A program made the translations under genes and the position numbers. From Monocercomonoides exilis (taxonomy: Eukaryota > Preaxostyla > Oxymonadida > Polymastigidae), in NCBI GenBank assembly GCA_001643675.2, contig LSRY02000025.1:1118001-1182000 (forward strand): a stretch of DNA of 64,000 nt, written 5' to 3'. Below are positions 21,901-33,964 of this stretch, piece after piece (the stretch's first letter is position 1; each line of letters opens with the position of its first letter). The notes beneath the pieces were generated by a model, which saw only the letters and a list, made by a program, of their open reading frames with translations, had not been told where the DNA came from and ran no database searches.

Positions 21901-24900
21901 CAATGAAAATGAAGGAGTGGAGAATATTATCGGATTGGATGATCTGCCAGGCTCAGAAAACGTTTGTACAAATTCAGACAACGAAAATTCTTCTGCATCT
22001 GCTTCATCTTCTTCAACTTCTTCTTCATCTCAATCTGTAAATAACAGAAAAGAAAGTGTCAAAGTGTTTCGTCGTCGACCACCAGGTAAGCAACTTCATG
22101 TTGGCGATCGCATCATCTTCGGGAAATCTTTTATTTTGACCTTTTCTTTTGACAGATGTACAATCTCATCTCTTCCATTTACTGCTCGTCCAATGCCATT
22201 TCGTTTGAAGCCTCCAATCTTTCGTAACAGCAAACATCACAAGCACAACATGCAATCTCTTACTCATCCACCGCCACCTCCTCATTCAATGTTCCTTCCA
22301 CCGCTTCCTTTTTCGTTGAATGGAGACAGCTTTCCAACCAACTTTAGTGGCGTTCCTTTTGAAGATGTGATTGCTGCTGAGTTAGCCGTGGCACGAGGCA
22401 AAGTGGCTTCTGTTGAAGATTATTTGTCGATGAATGCAGCTAAATTAGAGGTTATCCGTGCTGATGAGCTGATAGATGAAGCGAATGACATTGTGAAGAC
22501 GTTGGGACGGAAAATAAGCTACAGCATGGACATTGAGAATGACTACTTGGCAGATCCAGAAAGAAGGAAGACCCTTGGCGTGGGTGACCCGTTGATACAA
22601 GATTCGAACGAAGTTGAACTGTCAAGCGACGAAGATGAAAGCGATGAAGAAGGCGAAGAAGTTAATGCTGATTTAGCTGAAAATGCAGATTCTTTGATGG
22701 AAAAAAGGCGGAAAGAAGAAAGGAGAAAAGCCAGACAGCTGAAAAAAGAAGAAGAGAAGAGAAACCGACCGCCAAGAATTTCAGTGCGAGTGAACTCGTT
22801 TGAACATGGGGTGTATCAGAAGTGGAAGTTGGGTGTTTTGGAAGAGCGGCTGCCACTTATGCGGCAGATAATGTGTGATCTCATGGAGGAGCTGGGCGTG
22901 GGCAGGAAAGGAATCATTAAAGGCGGATGGGAAAAGGCGTTGAATGCTTCTTGCATGAAGAAATGGACAAAGGAGAAGAAGCTCACTGCTCAAAATACAA
23001 ATATTGTAGTTACAGCTTCTGCTTCTGCTTCTGCTTCTGCTTCATCCTTGTCTGTCAGAAGTGATACATCCACTTCAACAGCAACATCATCACCGAATAC
23101 AACAAGCAATTCTTCTGAACAACAGTCAGCGAAAAGTGTTCGAGTTATTAATCCTTATTCTGATCCATTCTTTCTCCCGCCTGAAGATCAGCTCATCGGA
23201 ATTGCACGTTTCCCTCTGAGCGAAATGTTCAAAGCAGGTGCCTTCAAAACGGTGCTTGCTGTGCGTAAAGTGATAGACTTGGAAGGAATAAGAAGGAAAT
23301 GGATATTTCATGAGAAGCAGATTGACAAACAGCAGAAGCAGAAATTCAGAGAATTTATGGATGCGAATCGAGATGGAGAATTGAATGAATCAAATGAAGG
23401 AGAACAAGAGAGAAGAGAAGAAATGACAAGTTCAATGAGAGCAGTTCCGCCATTGGACAAAGAGAGAGCGAACAGAAGACGCGATGCAGAACGCTTTTTT
23501 GATGAGCAAATGAGAAGGAATCTGCAGATGAAGATGCTCAGGCAGCAGGACGATGTGCTTAGTCTTGTGAAGGAAATGGAGCTTGAAGCGCTGGAAGAAG
23601 AAAGAGCACGGCTCAAAAAAGCTTCGATTGCAGAGAAAGAGCAAAATGACCAGACTCAGAATGAAAGCGGTGAATCCAATTCAACTGCTCAGAGCTCTCA
23701 AATATCAACGCCACTCAACCTGTTTGATGCAGCTGAAGAAGAACGGAGGCAGGATCCGAATGCAACAGATGACCAGATCTATGGAGAGTACTTAGGAGAG
23801 CTTCGTGTTGGAGTTGCACTGAAGATGATTCGAGAAGCGAGACAGAAGAAGAAAGTGGAGCAAACTGAAAATCCTTCTCAAATGGAAGCAGAAGAAATCC
23901 AAAATACTCAATCAAGTCGTCAACACGAGCAACGCTTTTCATCTCCTCAAAGCATTAGAGGGGCATCTAGTTTGCAAAGATCTGCTAAAAATCTTCGAAG
24001 AAATCAGTTGAAAATGGGCAGTGCAGATGAAACTGGGAAGTTGCTAGTGGAAGGTCCATTGCCTCTGATTAATGTGGAAGATGGAACAGCAATTGAGATA
24101 CACGAAAGAAACGTTCACAATTCACAGAACACGATAAGAAAGAAGATGAAGCAAATCGAAGATAATTTGAGTGATGAGAGAGTTGATTCATCTGAAACAC
24201 CACCACTTCAAAGGCCTGTTGATGTCACAGCCACTCCAGATGTTAATCACGAGAATGAATCCGCAAGAAACCAGAGCAATCAAGGTCAATCAGATTCTGT
24301 TGACAGCTCCTCGACTGTTGCAAAGCGAATACCGTTGAAAAAGAAAGTGGATTTGCCAAAGGTGTTTGGGAAGAACGTGATTGCGCACATGAACATTCGA
24401 TCACTCCACCTCAACCAGAATGTTAATGCAGTTGCTGGACTGTACTGCAGATTCTATTTTCCTCCGGGCACATGGAAAGAAGAAGTCACAGAACGAATTG
24501 TCGACAAAGACGATGTGATAAACGAAGAAAGAGGGAAAACAGACATCAAGGAAGTTTCTAAGACAACCGTTTCTTCGAGTTCAGGCACTCAGACAACAAC
24601 AGAACTAACATTCTCCGAGCCTTCGTCAACAAGAAGAAGGACTTATGTGTTCCCTCAGCAGGAGTTTAGCGGAGAATATCGTTGCTTTACGCCAGACGAT
24701 GCATTGGCGTTTGAGAAGACAGATGTGGTGATTGAGGTGTGGGGGCATTCTGGATATTCACAGGAGAAGAACAGTGCTGTTATGGATATGGCTATTTTGA
24801 AGAGAAAGACGATCATTAAGAAAAACATAGCTGCATCAAAGCTTGATTTAACACTGAAACAATCAGAAAAAAAGAGTGCTGAGCTCAAAGAAAAAGAAGA

Positions 24901-24997
24901 GAAGTTGAAGAAGTTAAAAGAAGATTATGAAGCTCTCAAACAAAAAGCTGCTGAAAAGGAAAACGCAAAAACAAGTTCCAGTTGCGTTATCCTGTAA
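18970..24997 (+). CDS. Kinesin-3 family motor with FHA domain, C2-like domain and C-terminal CaaX box
   Basis: Eight exons splice in phase to 1807 residues: 18970-19091, 19138-19198, 19262-19480, 19543-19800, 19882-20017, 20184-20351, 20454-20630 and 20715-24997. The motor (about 1-345) has VAVRVRPL, the ATP loop GQTGAGKS, switch [10 protein letters not shown], switch [10 protein letters not shown], and the kinesin-3-like [19 protein letters not shown] before the neck. A charged coiled coil follows (about 400-590). An FHA domain spans about 677-860, with [10 protein letters not shown] and [11 protein letters not shown], and is interrupted by an acidic, Ser-rich loop. A region near 1600-1730 ending [12 protein letters not shown] resembles the C2-like domain of KIF1/KIF13. 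The protein ends SSSCVIL: CVIL is a CaaX box of the type favoured by geranylgeranyltransferase I. No PH domain is visible. It would move membrane cargo to microtubule plus ends, perhaps held by lipid rather than a PH domain. Confidence 0.85.
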
Positions 24998-25552
24998 AAA
25001 ATCACTTCAAAAGCATATACATTTTACCTTCCTACCACCTATTTGCTAATCTCATTTCATTTAAAAAGCTTGTTAATAATTATTGTAAGTTTCTTTTAAA
25101 ATGTTTTTATTATGTTGGACATATTTAGATAAGTGCTGAGTCGAAAATGCTCAGTTCGCATTATTTTCGACGCATTTTTTTTGTTTCATTACAAACTTTT
25201 TTAAGTTTCTATTAAATTCAAACAATCAGTTACATAATCATTCACTTTATTCTCTATTTTTTGTATTTAAGAAATGAATTAATAATTGCAACATTGAGAA
25301 AGAGCAATGATAAATGCAAACATTCTTTTTAAAATGGTTTGAGAAATAAACACAATTAATGGAAGATGCTATCAAACTGCAACTATTCCTGACATTTAAA
25401 TTGTACAATGTAATTGTACATAAAAAACGAAACGAATGGAATGAAATGCTGCGACCATCAGAAGAATACTTTACAAAAGAATCATTTATGGACATGATAT
25501 ATGAAATGATTTATTGAGATGAAAAATGAAGTGAATAATAAATACACTAAAG
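24998..25552. other. Intergenic region between convergent genes
   Basis: AT-rich spacer between the kinesin stop and the stop of the minus-strand coiled-coil gene. A short hairpin at about 25141-25170 (TCGAAAATG against CATTATTTTCGA) is followed by a T-run. Nothing else stands out. Confidence 0.4.
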
Positions 25553-28500
25553 CTATTGATGTGGTTTCGTGGTAGAAGAGGAGAAGGATGGAAGTGTTGT
25601 TGCCAAATTGGGCTGAATTGAAGTGGAAATTGAAGAGGAAGAGGCAGATGAAAAAGTCGAAGAAAGCATCATTGGATTGGTACGAGAATTGGTAACAGAG
25701 AAAAGGGTGTTGTCCTGAAATGGAGTTACATGCATGTGCGTTTCGAGTCGAGCAGCAGAAGAGATGAGCTGTTTCTGAAGAACAGATCGTATTTCATCAC
25801 TGGAATGTAACGATGAAAGCCAAGACGTCGATTCATTTTGCACCTATTTGATTCAATGAAAGAACCAAAACAACAACAAAAATTAAAAATCATATCCAAA
25901 AAGAAAAGGACAGTTAATAATAAAAATTATTATGAAATACAAACCTTTGACGCAAAATCTGAGAACGACATAATCAAGTGACCTTCTTCAGTCAACATTG
26001 TAACCCATCTTTCTAATTCATTCAAGCACTTTTGTATCTGCTCAATTTGCTGTTCTTGTTGTGATTTATTCAGCTCTGCCTCTTCTTGTTCCTTCCTCTT
26101 CCGTTCCTCCTCTTCAGCGCGGTGCAAACGGATCATTCTGAGAAGTGTGGAAGGAGATTGTGATGAAGTGCTTAATGCAGTTGATGTATTCTGAGTGGAT
26201 GAAGTAAGTGAAGTGGATAACATTGCTTGCTCCTGTTTATTTTGCTCTTCTTCTTTTTTCTTTGCTTGCTTTTCAATTCTGAATTTCTCTAATCTTTCCG
26301 ATTCCTTCAGCACTTCTTGCATTTGAAGTATTTGTTGAGCTATTTCTGCCTGCCATTCTGATATTTGCTTCTCAATGGACGGAATAAGCTGAGAAGAAAG
26401 AGCAGATCGCATCGTTTCAAACGAGCGATACAAATGGCTCAATACTCTCTGTGATATTCCTGAGGAAGCAGATGATGCTGATGAATAGGATGAAGAAGTC
26501 GAGTTTGGAGAGCCATGAAGTGATGATGAAAGCTCTGCATCTTTTGCTAAAGCAGTTCTATCATCAAATTTTGTGTTTTGATAAGTTGAAGTTCTTTCCG
26601 ATTGAATGCGAGTGTTTGATGGAGTGGCTAAAACATACTGATTTCCGTTTGAAAAGAACTTTTCTTTTTCAAAGAGTTGTGAATCCTCTTTTGTGTCTTT
26701 TCTAAGCTCCAACGAATTTTCTGTCTCTCCTTCTTCTCTTTCTTTCAAAGAAAGCTTATCCTGTTCTTCTTGTTCATTTTCCTTTTCCTCGCCTTCCTCA
26801 ACAAATGCAAGAGGATTCTGGATCTGATTTTTCATTGCAAGCAATTGCCTAACCAATCCCACAATCCGTTTCAGTTGAGCAGTTGTCTGCTGCCTTGCAT
26901 GATGTGCATCTGAAATAAAGACTGACATAACAGATGAGAGCGCATGCGCCAACCTTTGTAGCTTTGGTGGTAAAGGATTTTCCGTTTCGTCATCTTCGTC
27001 TGCTTCACTTGACCCAGCTGAAGATGGCTTAGAAAGACTTATTCCATATCGTTGTTGAGCAGATGAAAGAGCCCATTTGAGCGACAGCATTGAGACTTTT
27101 GCAGCATCAAGTGTTGATCTGGCAACTGTAACACATTTTTTAGATGATGACTGCTCTGAATCAAAAGAGGAATCAGATGAAAATGGAGACCGAAGAAGAG
27201 AAATTGGTAATGTGCTCGACAGAGCCGGAACATCTGGCGAAGCAAAAGATGATTGCGGATGGGAAAATGTTGAGGATAGAGAATTTTTTGTGGGTGATGA
27301 TGAAACCGACGAAAGCATCCCTTTCTTTTTTGTTGTTGATAAAGTGTCAAAATAAATAACAATCCGATTTCCTTCTCGTATTTTCGAATCATCTTCACTG
27401 TCATAATCACTTTCGTCTTCGTCTTCTTCTTCATTGTGATTATTACCAAATATCGTAGAATTTTGTTTCTGATACGATTTATTCTTGTTTTGAATCGTGT
27501 TCATCAATCCTTCGTCTGCTTCTTCATTCACAACCATTCCGCCCCATTCACAGAACAGCGCAAGATCATCAGCAACCTGATCAAATTCATTCTTCTCCTC
27601 TTCGATTTCATTGCGTTCTTCATCTTCATCACTGCTGGTTTCACTCGTTTCCTCATCAGTTGGACCGATCATCTCTGAAAGATGAAGATTCTCGCTTTCG
27701 TCATCTCCTCCTTCGCTTTCTTTGCCAAATTCAGCTTCTCCATTTTGTTTCTTTTCTCTCAACCTTTCCATTCTTCTCATTCTTTTCATTCTTAATGCTT
27801 TTCTCTTTTCCCTCTCTTCTCTTCTCTTTTTCTTTTCTTCTCTTTTTTCTTCTTTAACTTTCTTTTTTTGTATTAGTCGCTTCTGTCTTTTAATGTGATC
27901 CAAGCATCGCTCATGTATTGTTATACTGAGCAGTGAAAGCAGAGGATCATCATTATTTGAAGACAGCTTCTGAATAAGTGATTTGTATCGTTCTTCAACA
28001 ACAGCAACATCAGAAGCACTCAACGGGATGCTGACGGCTTCTGATGGAGAATGTGGTGATGATGAAGACGAGGCTGAATTACCCAAAGAATAACCTTCTG
28101 TTTGATGAATTAATATTTTGTTTTGTGGATTTTGAGGTGAAGATGATGCAGATGAAAAAGTCAATCTTTCTTTTTTGTAATTTCCACCATTTTCTTCTTC
28201 CTTTCGTTCTTTTCTTCTTCGCTTTTCTTCTCTTTCGCTCTGAGCAATAAGTGTCGAAATAGGATTGTTCATTTGTGCCCTCCGAAGAATACGCACAAAA
28301 GATGGAACTTTTCCTTGTCGCAGTTTTTGCTCTGTTATTTTCCATCGCCTTTCACTCTGGGATGTATTATGCTTCCTATTTTCATTTACAGACAATTGTT
28401 GTTGAGCTGAATTATCCAAAGGCGATGGAGTATTTAACATGGGCATATCCGAATTTTCTGCGGATGAAGAGGCTTTTGAGTTGCGAATGTTCCGCTTCGC

Positions 28501-30103
28501 TCGAAAACTTCGAAAAGAACCAAAACCTGTCTTTTCGCTGTCACTTTCATCCTGCGACTCATTTTGCATCATTTCTTCGTCTGTATTCTCATTTTCTGCC
28601 AAATCAGATGATTGACCATCAATTGCTTCTGCCTCAGCATTATTTTCAGCCTTTTCTTCCTCCATCTCAAGCTCCTTCCACAGTTTTTCTTCTCTTCTCT
28701 TTCTCGCTTCTTGCTCGCATTTCAATAGTTCTCCAATATTTTTGTCAAACAATAAATTTTCTGTTTCTCTTTCAATGAATTCTTCAATTGATATTTCATT
28801 TTTAGAGCTCGATTCTTTTCTCTTCAGCTTTCTTTTTCTGCTTTCTTCTGTGTCGTTTTCAGTTCCTTTGTCTTCCTTTCGTTTCTGTCTGAACTTCTCA
28901 TCATTGTTTTCTCTTTCTTTCTCTCTAACAATCTCTCTCTCTTTTATTTTCGAAAGTTGTCCAAATGCTTTTGCCAACAGTGCCTCTTCTCTGAGCATTG
29001 CTGCAGCAGCTGTTTCCGATGTTTCTCTCTCCTTCTCTTCATTGAATGAGACATAAAACAATGCCCATCTTTGGAGAAGTGCATACATCCGCACACACAC
29101 TGCCTTTCCTTCCAATGTTTCTCCTCGTGAGAGCCATAGCAATCGCTCGAGTTTTTTGCTAGCTTCTTCTCGTTCACTTAAACTTCGCAAATCAGCACTG
29201 TGCACTTTGTCAAGAGAGTCAATCTCCTTTTCTTTCTTTTTCAATTCTTCATTAAGCCTTTCAATCTTAAAAGCTAACTGTCCATTTTCCTTTTTTACTC
29301 TAATTATCTCTTCGTTAAGAATTTTGTTGGTTTTTATGCTTTGCTCCAAATCCTCTTTCGTTTGCTTTAAGTCAACAAGAACAGATTCCGTTGATCGCTG
29401 CATTGCGATTTGTTGATGTTGAATGATTTCCTCTTTTGACATGATTTGCTGTTTGGCTTCTTCTCTCAATTGCGCAATCTCTGCAGATTGCTTTTTAATT
29501 GTTACATCTCTGCTCTCAATTGCTTGTTTCATTCGCAGAAAGTCCGCTTTCATGGAGCGAACATTTGAAATGAATTTTGCTTCCATTTCAGTTTTTGATC
29601 TCATAACATTCTGCATATCAGTTCTCAATCTATCTTGTTCGGTTATTACCCGTAAAAGAGCCCCTTTGTGATCTTCAACAATCATTTGATGCCTATGATG
29701 TCGTGCTTTTTGCTCTTGAATTAATAATGAAGCTTCAATAATAAGTTGACTTATTTGCTTAAAACAACGTAAATTTAAAAATCCTAATTAGTATTGAATA
29801 TCACACGCAAACTGCTTTATTTTCCTGATCAATTTCAGCCAATCGAACGCTGGCTGAAAGTTTATCTTCTTGTTGCATCATTATAGTTTCTAATTCTTGA
29901 GGAGTAAGAGCAACATGCGCAAAGCCTTGTTCATTAAATGTCACAGAAGTTCGTGCAGTGGAAGGTGTTTCAGGAACTGAAGAATAAATATAAAATTGAA
30001 ATGTATGAAAAAAATAACATAAAGTGAAAAGTGTTCCGTTTATGACAACAATAAATATTTAATAAAACAACTTAATATATATCATACGGTTTTCCCAAAT
30101 CAT
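25553..30103 (-). CDS. Large coiled-coil protein with acidic and serine-rich blocks
   Basis: Four exons join in phase to 1427 residues: 30088-30103 (16 nt), 29813-29976, 25945-29757 and 25553-25843. The N-terminal third (about 60-280) is a regular coiled coil (KQSAEIAQLREEAKQQIM and following heptads). A conserved-looking block LLQRWALFYVSF lies near 270. The centre alternates Glu/Lys-rich helices with Ser tracts. A helical segment near 960-1010 (LQRLAHALSSVMSVFISDAHHARQ) and a final coiled coil precede the Ser-rich C-terminus. I recognise no family. A structural role in the cytoskeleton or at basal bodies is the usual reading of such an architecture, but there is no direct evidence. Confidence 0.7.
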
Positions 30104-30283
30104 GACCTCCTCTCTATTTGATTAAAAATATAAAAGACTTTTTTAAAAATTCAGTGCTCCATTATTTATTATTTCGTCGAAATCCAAAGTTTTTGTGAAA
30201 CGAATTAATAATGCAAATTACGAAATAAAAAAGTCATTAAAAACAATTTTCATTTTTTTCATGAAACCAATTTTTATCCATGA

Positions 30284-32688
30284 ATGAGAGAATTAAATGT
30301 TATTTTAATTCTTCTCTCTGCCATTCATGCATTTTCTTTGAAACTACCATTTTTTAATCGAAAAACTGTTCAGGAATTACCAGTTTTTTCTTGCGCAGAA
30401 GAAGATACAGCGAACATTCAATCTTTTTTCCTTCAACATGATTGCTCAAATTTAAGTACTGAGCAACAGCAGAAAGCTGCACTTATGTTATACAATACAT
30501 ATTCACATGAATTAGGTGATTGATTTTCATATTTATTTCATTTTATCCAAACTAATTATTTATTTTTTTATTTTTAAGGAATGAGTGAAATTCGATGCCG
30601 TAAAAAGGAAACGACTTCTCAATGCATCAGAAAGCATGGAACTCAACAAAGCAAACGTGCTATTTCTTCTATCATATTTTCTTTGGATTCTGTATGCTGG
30701 ACTCTTAAGCAAGAGGCATGGATTGCAAAGCTTAATAAAACAAATGAGAGGATATTCTCATTAAATAATCTACCACCTGAAATGCTTCAAAACGTAAATG
30801 AACTGAAAAGAGAATTTAATGGTATTGCAGAAACATTACGAGCCATTTCTTCCGAAGTTATTGTGGAGCAACAAGCTCATCTCTCTGCCTTAAAAGGTTT
30901 CAGAGAACTTCAAGAAAGTTCATTTAAAGAAACGATAACTACAGTTGATGAATTCTTACGTTGCCATCGTTTGTAATTGGATTATGTCATTTTGTTTATG
31001 CTATTTTTCGGATTTTTTAACTTTTAGATCAACTTGCTCTTTCTTTATCCAATATGACAAATCAACTTCGAAACAGCTTATCTGAATCTGCAAAAAACAT
31101 CAACATCGCGAGAAACATGGTATATACTCCGAAAATTCCTTTTTATTTCTATTTTTGCCATTGACAAAATATTTGCTTTTATTTATTAAAACATTATTTT
31201 TTATTCGGAAAATTTTGGAATAGTCTGAAAGTGCAAACCAGATGCTTGCTGGCGGAGCTCAATTGATGCAATTGATTGCGAGCACCTGGAATGAAACAAA
31301 TAGCCATTTTCTGTCTCTTTCAGAAGAATTAGACAAAGCTGAAGCGGCTGTGAAGGTGGCGCAGGACGCAAGCAAAGCGACAGGCGAGGCAACTGCAAAT
31401 GTGAAGAAGTGGTGGGGCGAGCTGAAGAGAATGATGACAGAGTATGCTGCAGAAGATAAGAAATGGAACCAATATCTGAATCAGGTTTGCTTTTTATTCA
31501 TTTTTAACATTCATCTTACACTGTTTGTATTGTTTTGTTGATCTTTTTCTTTTTTTTTATCGAAAACTTTCCCTTTGCTTGATAATGCACTTCAGCAATT
31601 GTTCAACATTTCTTCTACACTCTCTTCTCTTTCGCAGCTGCAGCAAAGCATAATAGCTTCTCAGATAACACTGGCAAATGAGCAGAAAGATTTCAAGAAG
31701 ACAGCCGAGATAGAGAAAGAAGCAGCATTTCGCAGAAAAGACATGTTGAAGGATTCATTGAATGAAATGCAGCAAGCTTCCACTGTATGAAAGTTGCTGT
31801 TTCTGTTGATAGCATTCTATTTACTGTTTATTCTCTATGCTTGCTGCATATGCATTTCTTCTGTTTTTTGTTTGGTTCTTTTTTAAACAGGAGGTCCAAT
31901 CAACAATTGATGACATTTCCAACTTTACCAACACAATGATGAATGAACTGAAAGTAAAAATGCGTCTCCTTATGAATTATACAGTCACAATCAAATGTTT
32001 GTCTCTGCTTTTGAAAATTTATTGATAAGCATCAAATTTGTTTTCTTTTTTGAATAAATGTTTCTTTAATTCTTTCTTCTTCAACGTTACTTCATTAAAC
32101 TTGCCTATGTTTCTCTTGTTTTGTGCGATGCTTTCTTCTTCAAAGCAATTACAATCAAAATTGAAACGGTGGTGTTTTATATTTGCATTTTCATCCTCTG
32201 CTTGATTTCAACATCAACGCCACATACCCATTCAGCACGATTCATTGTTTTGCTGCTCTTCTTCTCTCTCTTTTTCTTTGAAGTGACGATCAGTACAAAA
32301 ATCCGTTTTTCTGGAAAGCCAATTTTTCGTTCACCTTCTTCTGCAACTGAACCAACAGCAGCTGGAGATAATGATCCCAACAACTTCAATAACAACACAT
32401 TTATATCTGTGTCTCGTTATCTTTTCATGGGTGTTATTCTTGCAGTTCTTATACGTGCCACACTTGTTTATTCCAGACATCGGTCAAGACAAACGCGACA
32501 CCTTCTGTATATGCAGAAGCTCATGAACTCACAGAAACAATTTGTGTGCAGTTGATTCTTCTTTTATATTTATTTATTTGTCTTTCGTTATTTCCTAAAA
32601 ATTTTCTTTTGTTTAACAGATCGAGAATAATGATTTGGAGATAAGGCAAAAAATAAGAAAGAAGGAAAAGCAGCTAAAATTTGCATGA
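30284..32688 (+). CDS. GEX1: GEX1/KAR5/Brambleberry-like nuclear fusion (karyogamy) protein
   Basis: Nine exons splice in phase to 519 residues: 30284-30515, 30579-30959, 31028-31119, 31224-31484, 31596-31784, 31891-31953, 32146-32168 (23 nt), 32294-32543 and 32620-32688. It has a signal peptide (1-18) and a Cys-rich luminal region with Cys at 37, 54, 84, 93 and 117. The order C...C...LYNTYSHELG...IRC...C...SVCWTLKQEAW matches the KAR5/GEX1/Bmb cysteine-rich domain, where an aromatic-rich stretch precedes the last Cys. A long Ala/Lys/Glu coiled coil follows (about 130-415), then a membrane span near 456-474 and a basic tail. Kar5-family proteins sit in the nuclear envelope/ER and are needed for fusion of gamete nuclei. 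Overall length and layout fit. The identification rests on motif order and architecture, so it is probable rather than certain. Confidence 0.65.
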
Positions 32689-32932
32689 GCCTTTTATTTC
32701 CTCAACCAAAAAATTGATTCATATTTCTTTCTTTCTTTTTTTTTTAAAAAAAGCTAAATTTACAATAACAAAAAATATTTTTCTTTTTTTTTTGAAGCCA
32801 AAAATACTTTTAAATAAATAGCAAAAATTCTCAATGATAATAACACACAAATGTCTGCAAGACCTCAAAATAAAAAAATCAATCCAAAATCGCTTAATAA
32901 CTTTAAACTGAAATGATTCAAGGCTGCTTAAT

Positions 32933-33949
32933 TTAGTCTTTTTCTTCCTTTCTTTCAGGATAAAGCAATAAATATCCTTCACCATTCATAGTGTGTGCAG
33001 CCAAAACATGTCAACAATTATATTTGTTGGAATAAAAAACATAAAAAGAAAGCATGACCATTTTCAGAGTTATCGAGTTGAACATAAATTAGTAGGCAAA
33101 AACAATATCAATAAAAACACACTATCAATCGTGCCTTTCAGTTCTTCTTCAGAAACAATCAAATTTTTTGCCTCTTCATACGTTACATCTTCAAAACTAT
33201 CAGGCCACATGTTTGTAGATTTGATGAAGTTCATCAAAGATTCTCTGTCATATACAGTTCCCCCTGGAGTCTTGACTGGATCCGACATTATCTAACAATT
33301 ATTGATTTTTTTGGTGTGTGTCATTATAAAGTACATAATACATATTTATAAGAGCAAAAATCCCAAATAATTTTCGATCAAACAATTGACCAAAAAAAAA
33401 AAAAAGGAATCAGACTTCTCTTGAAAGTGCGCAACGAAATCCCATGTTATCTTCTTCTTTCTTATTCATTTTTGCGAACTCTGGTGTTGGTTCGCGCTGT
33501 GGCTCGATATGTTCTTCTTCTTCTTCTTCTTTTGGTCTTTCTTTTATTTCCTGCTGAATCTCAGCTAATTGAAAATTATACGTAGATTGGCCAAATTGTG
33601 GGGCGCTAGGACCGATACTTTCTTCGATGCTTAATTTCAATTGTTCTTGTTCAGGAACAACATGAGCATATTGCCATTGTTGCCCATAAGAAGGCACAGC
33701 TGCAACTGGAAACGAAGGCAGCAATAAAGGATTAGAGGCAGTAACAGCTGCAGAAGATGGTCTTGAAATGTGACCTTGATTAAATGATGGAGAAGAGAAT
33801 GATACTGATGAAATGCTCGGCGTTGATTGATAGTTCAATCGCTTTCCGCAATTTGTAATTGAGACAAGCTCCATAACATGAGGCATTGTTAATGACCCTC
33901 TTTCAATGATGGTTGCACATACTTCTAATTCTATTTTTTGGTGAATCAT
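32933..33949 (-). CDS. U-box domain protein (putative E3 ubiquitin ligase)
   Basis: Three exons, 33416-33949, 33123-33291 and 32933-32976, join in phase to 248 residues. The N-terminal 170 residues begin MIHQKIELEVCATIIERG and include a Ser/Pro/Gln-rich linker and a run of Glu. Across the first junction the sequence reads FRCALSREIMSDPVKTPGG, then TVYDRESLMNFI, and across the second ELKGTIDRYLLLYPERK, together forming a U-box fold. U-boxes recruit ubiquitin-charged E2 enzymes without zinc. The usual central CP pair is absent (WPDSFEDVTYEE instead), so catalytic competence is uncertain. The start codon lies 15 bp after the stop of the upstream gene on the same strand. Confidence 0.65.
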
Positions 33950-33964
33950 TTATTAAAAATTAAA

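Noticed and set aside
25141-25170. Hairpin followed by T-run resembling a bacterial terminator
   Set aside because: The window is clearly eukaryotic, so rho-independent termination does not apply; the stem is short and may be chance.
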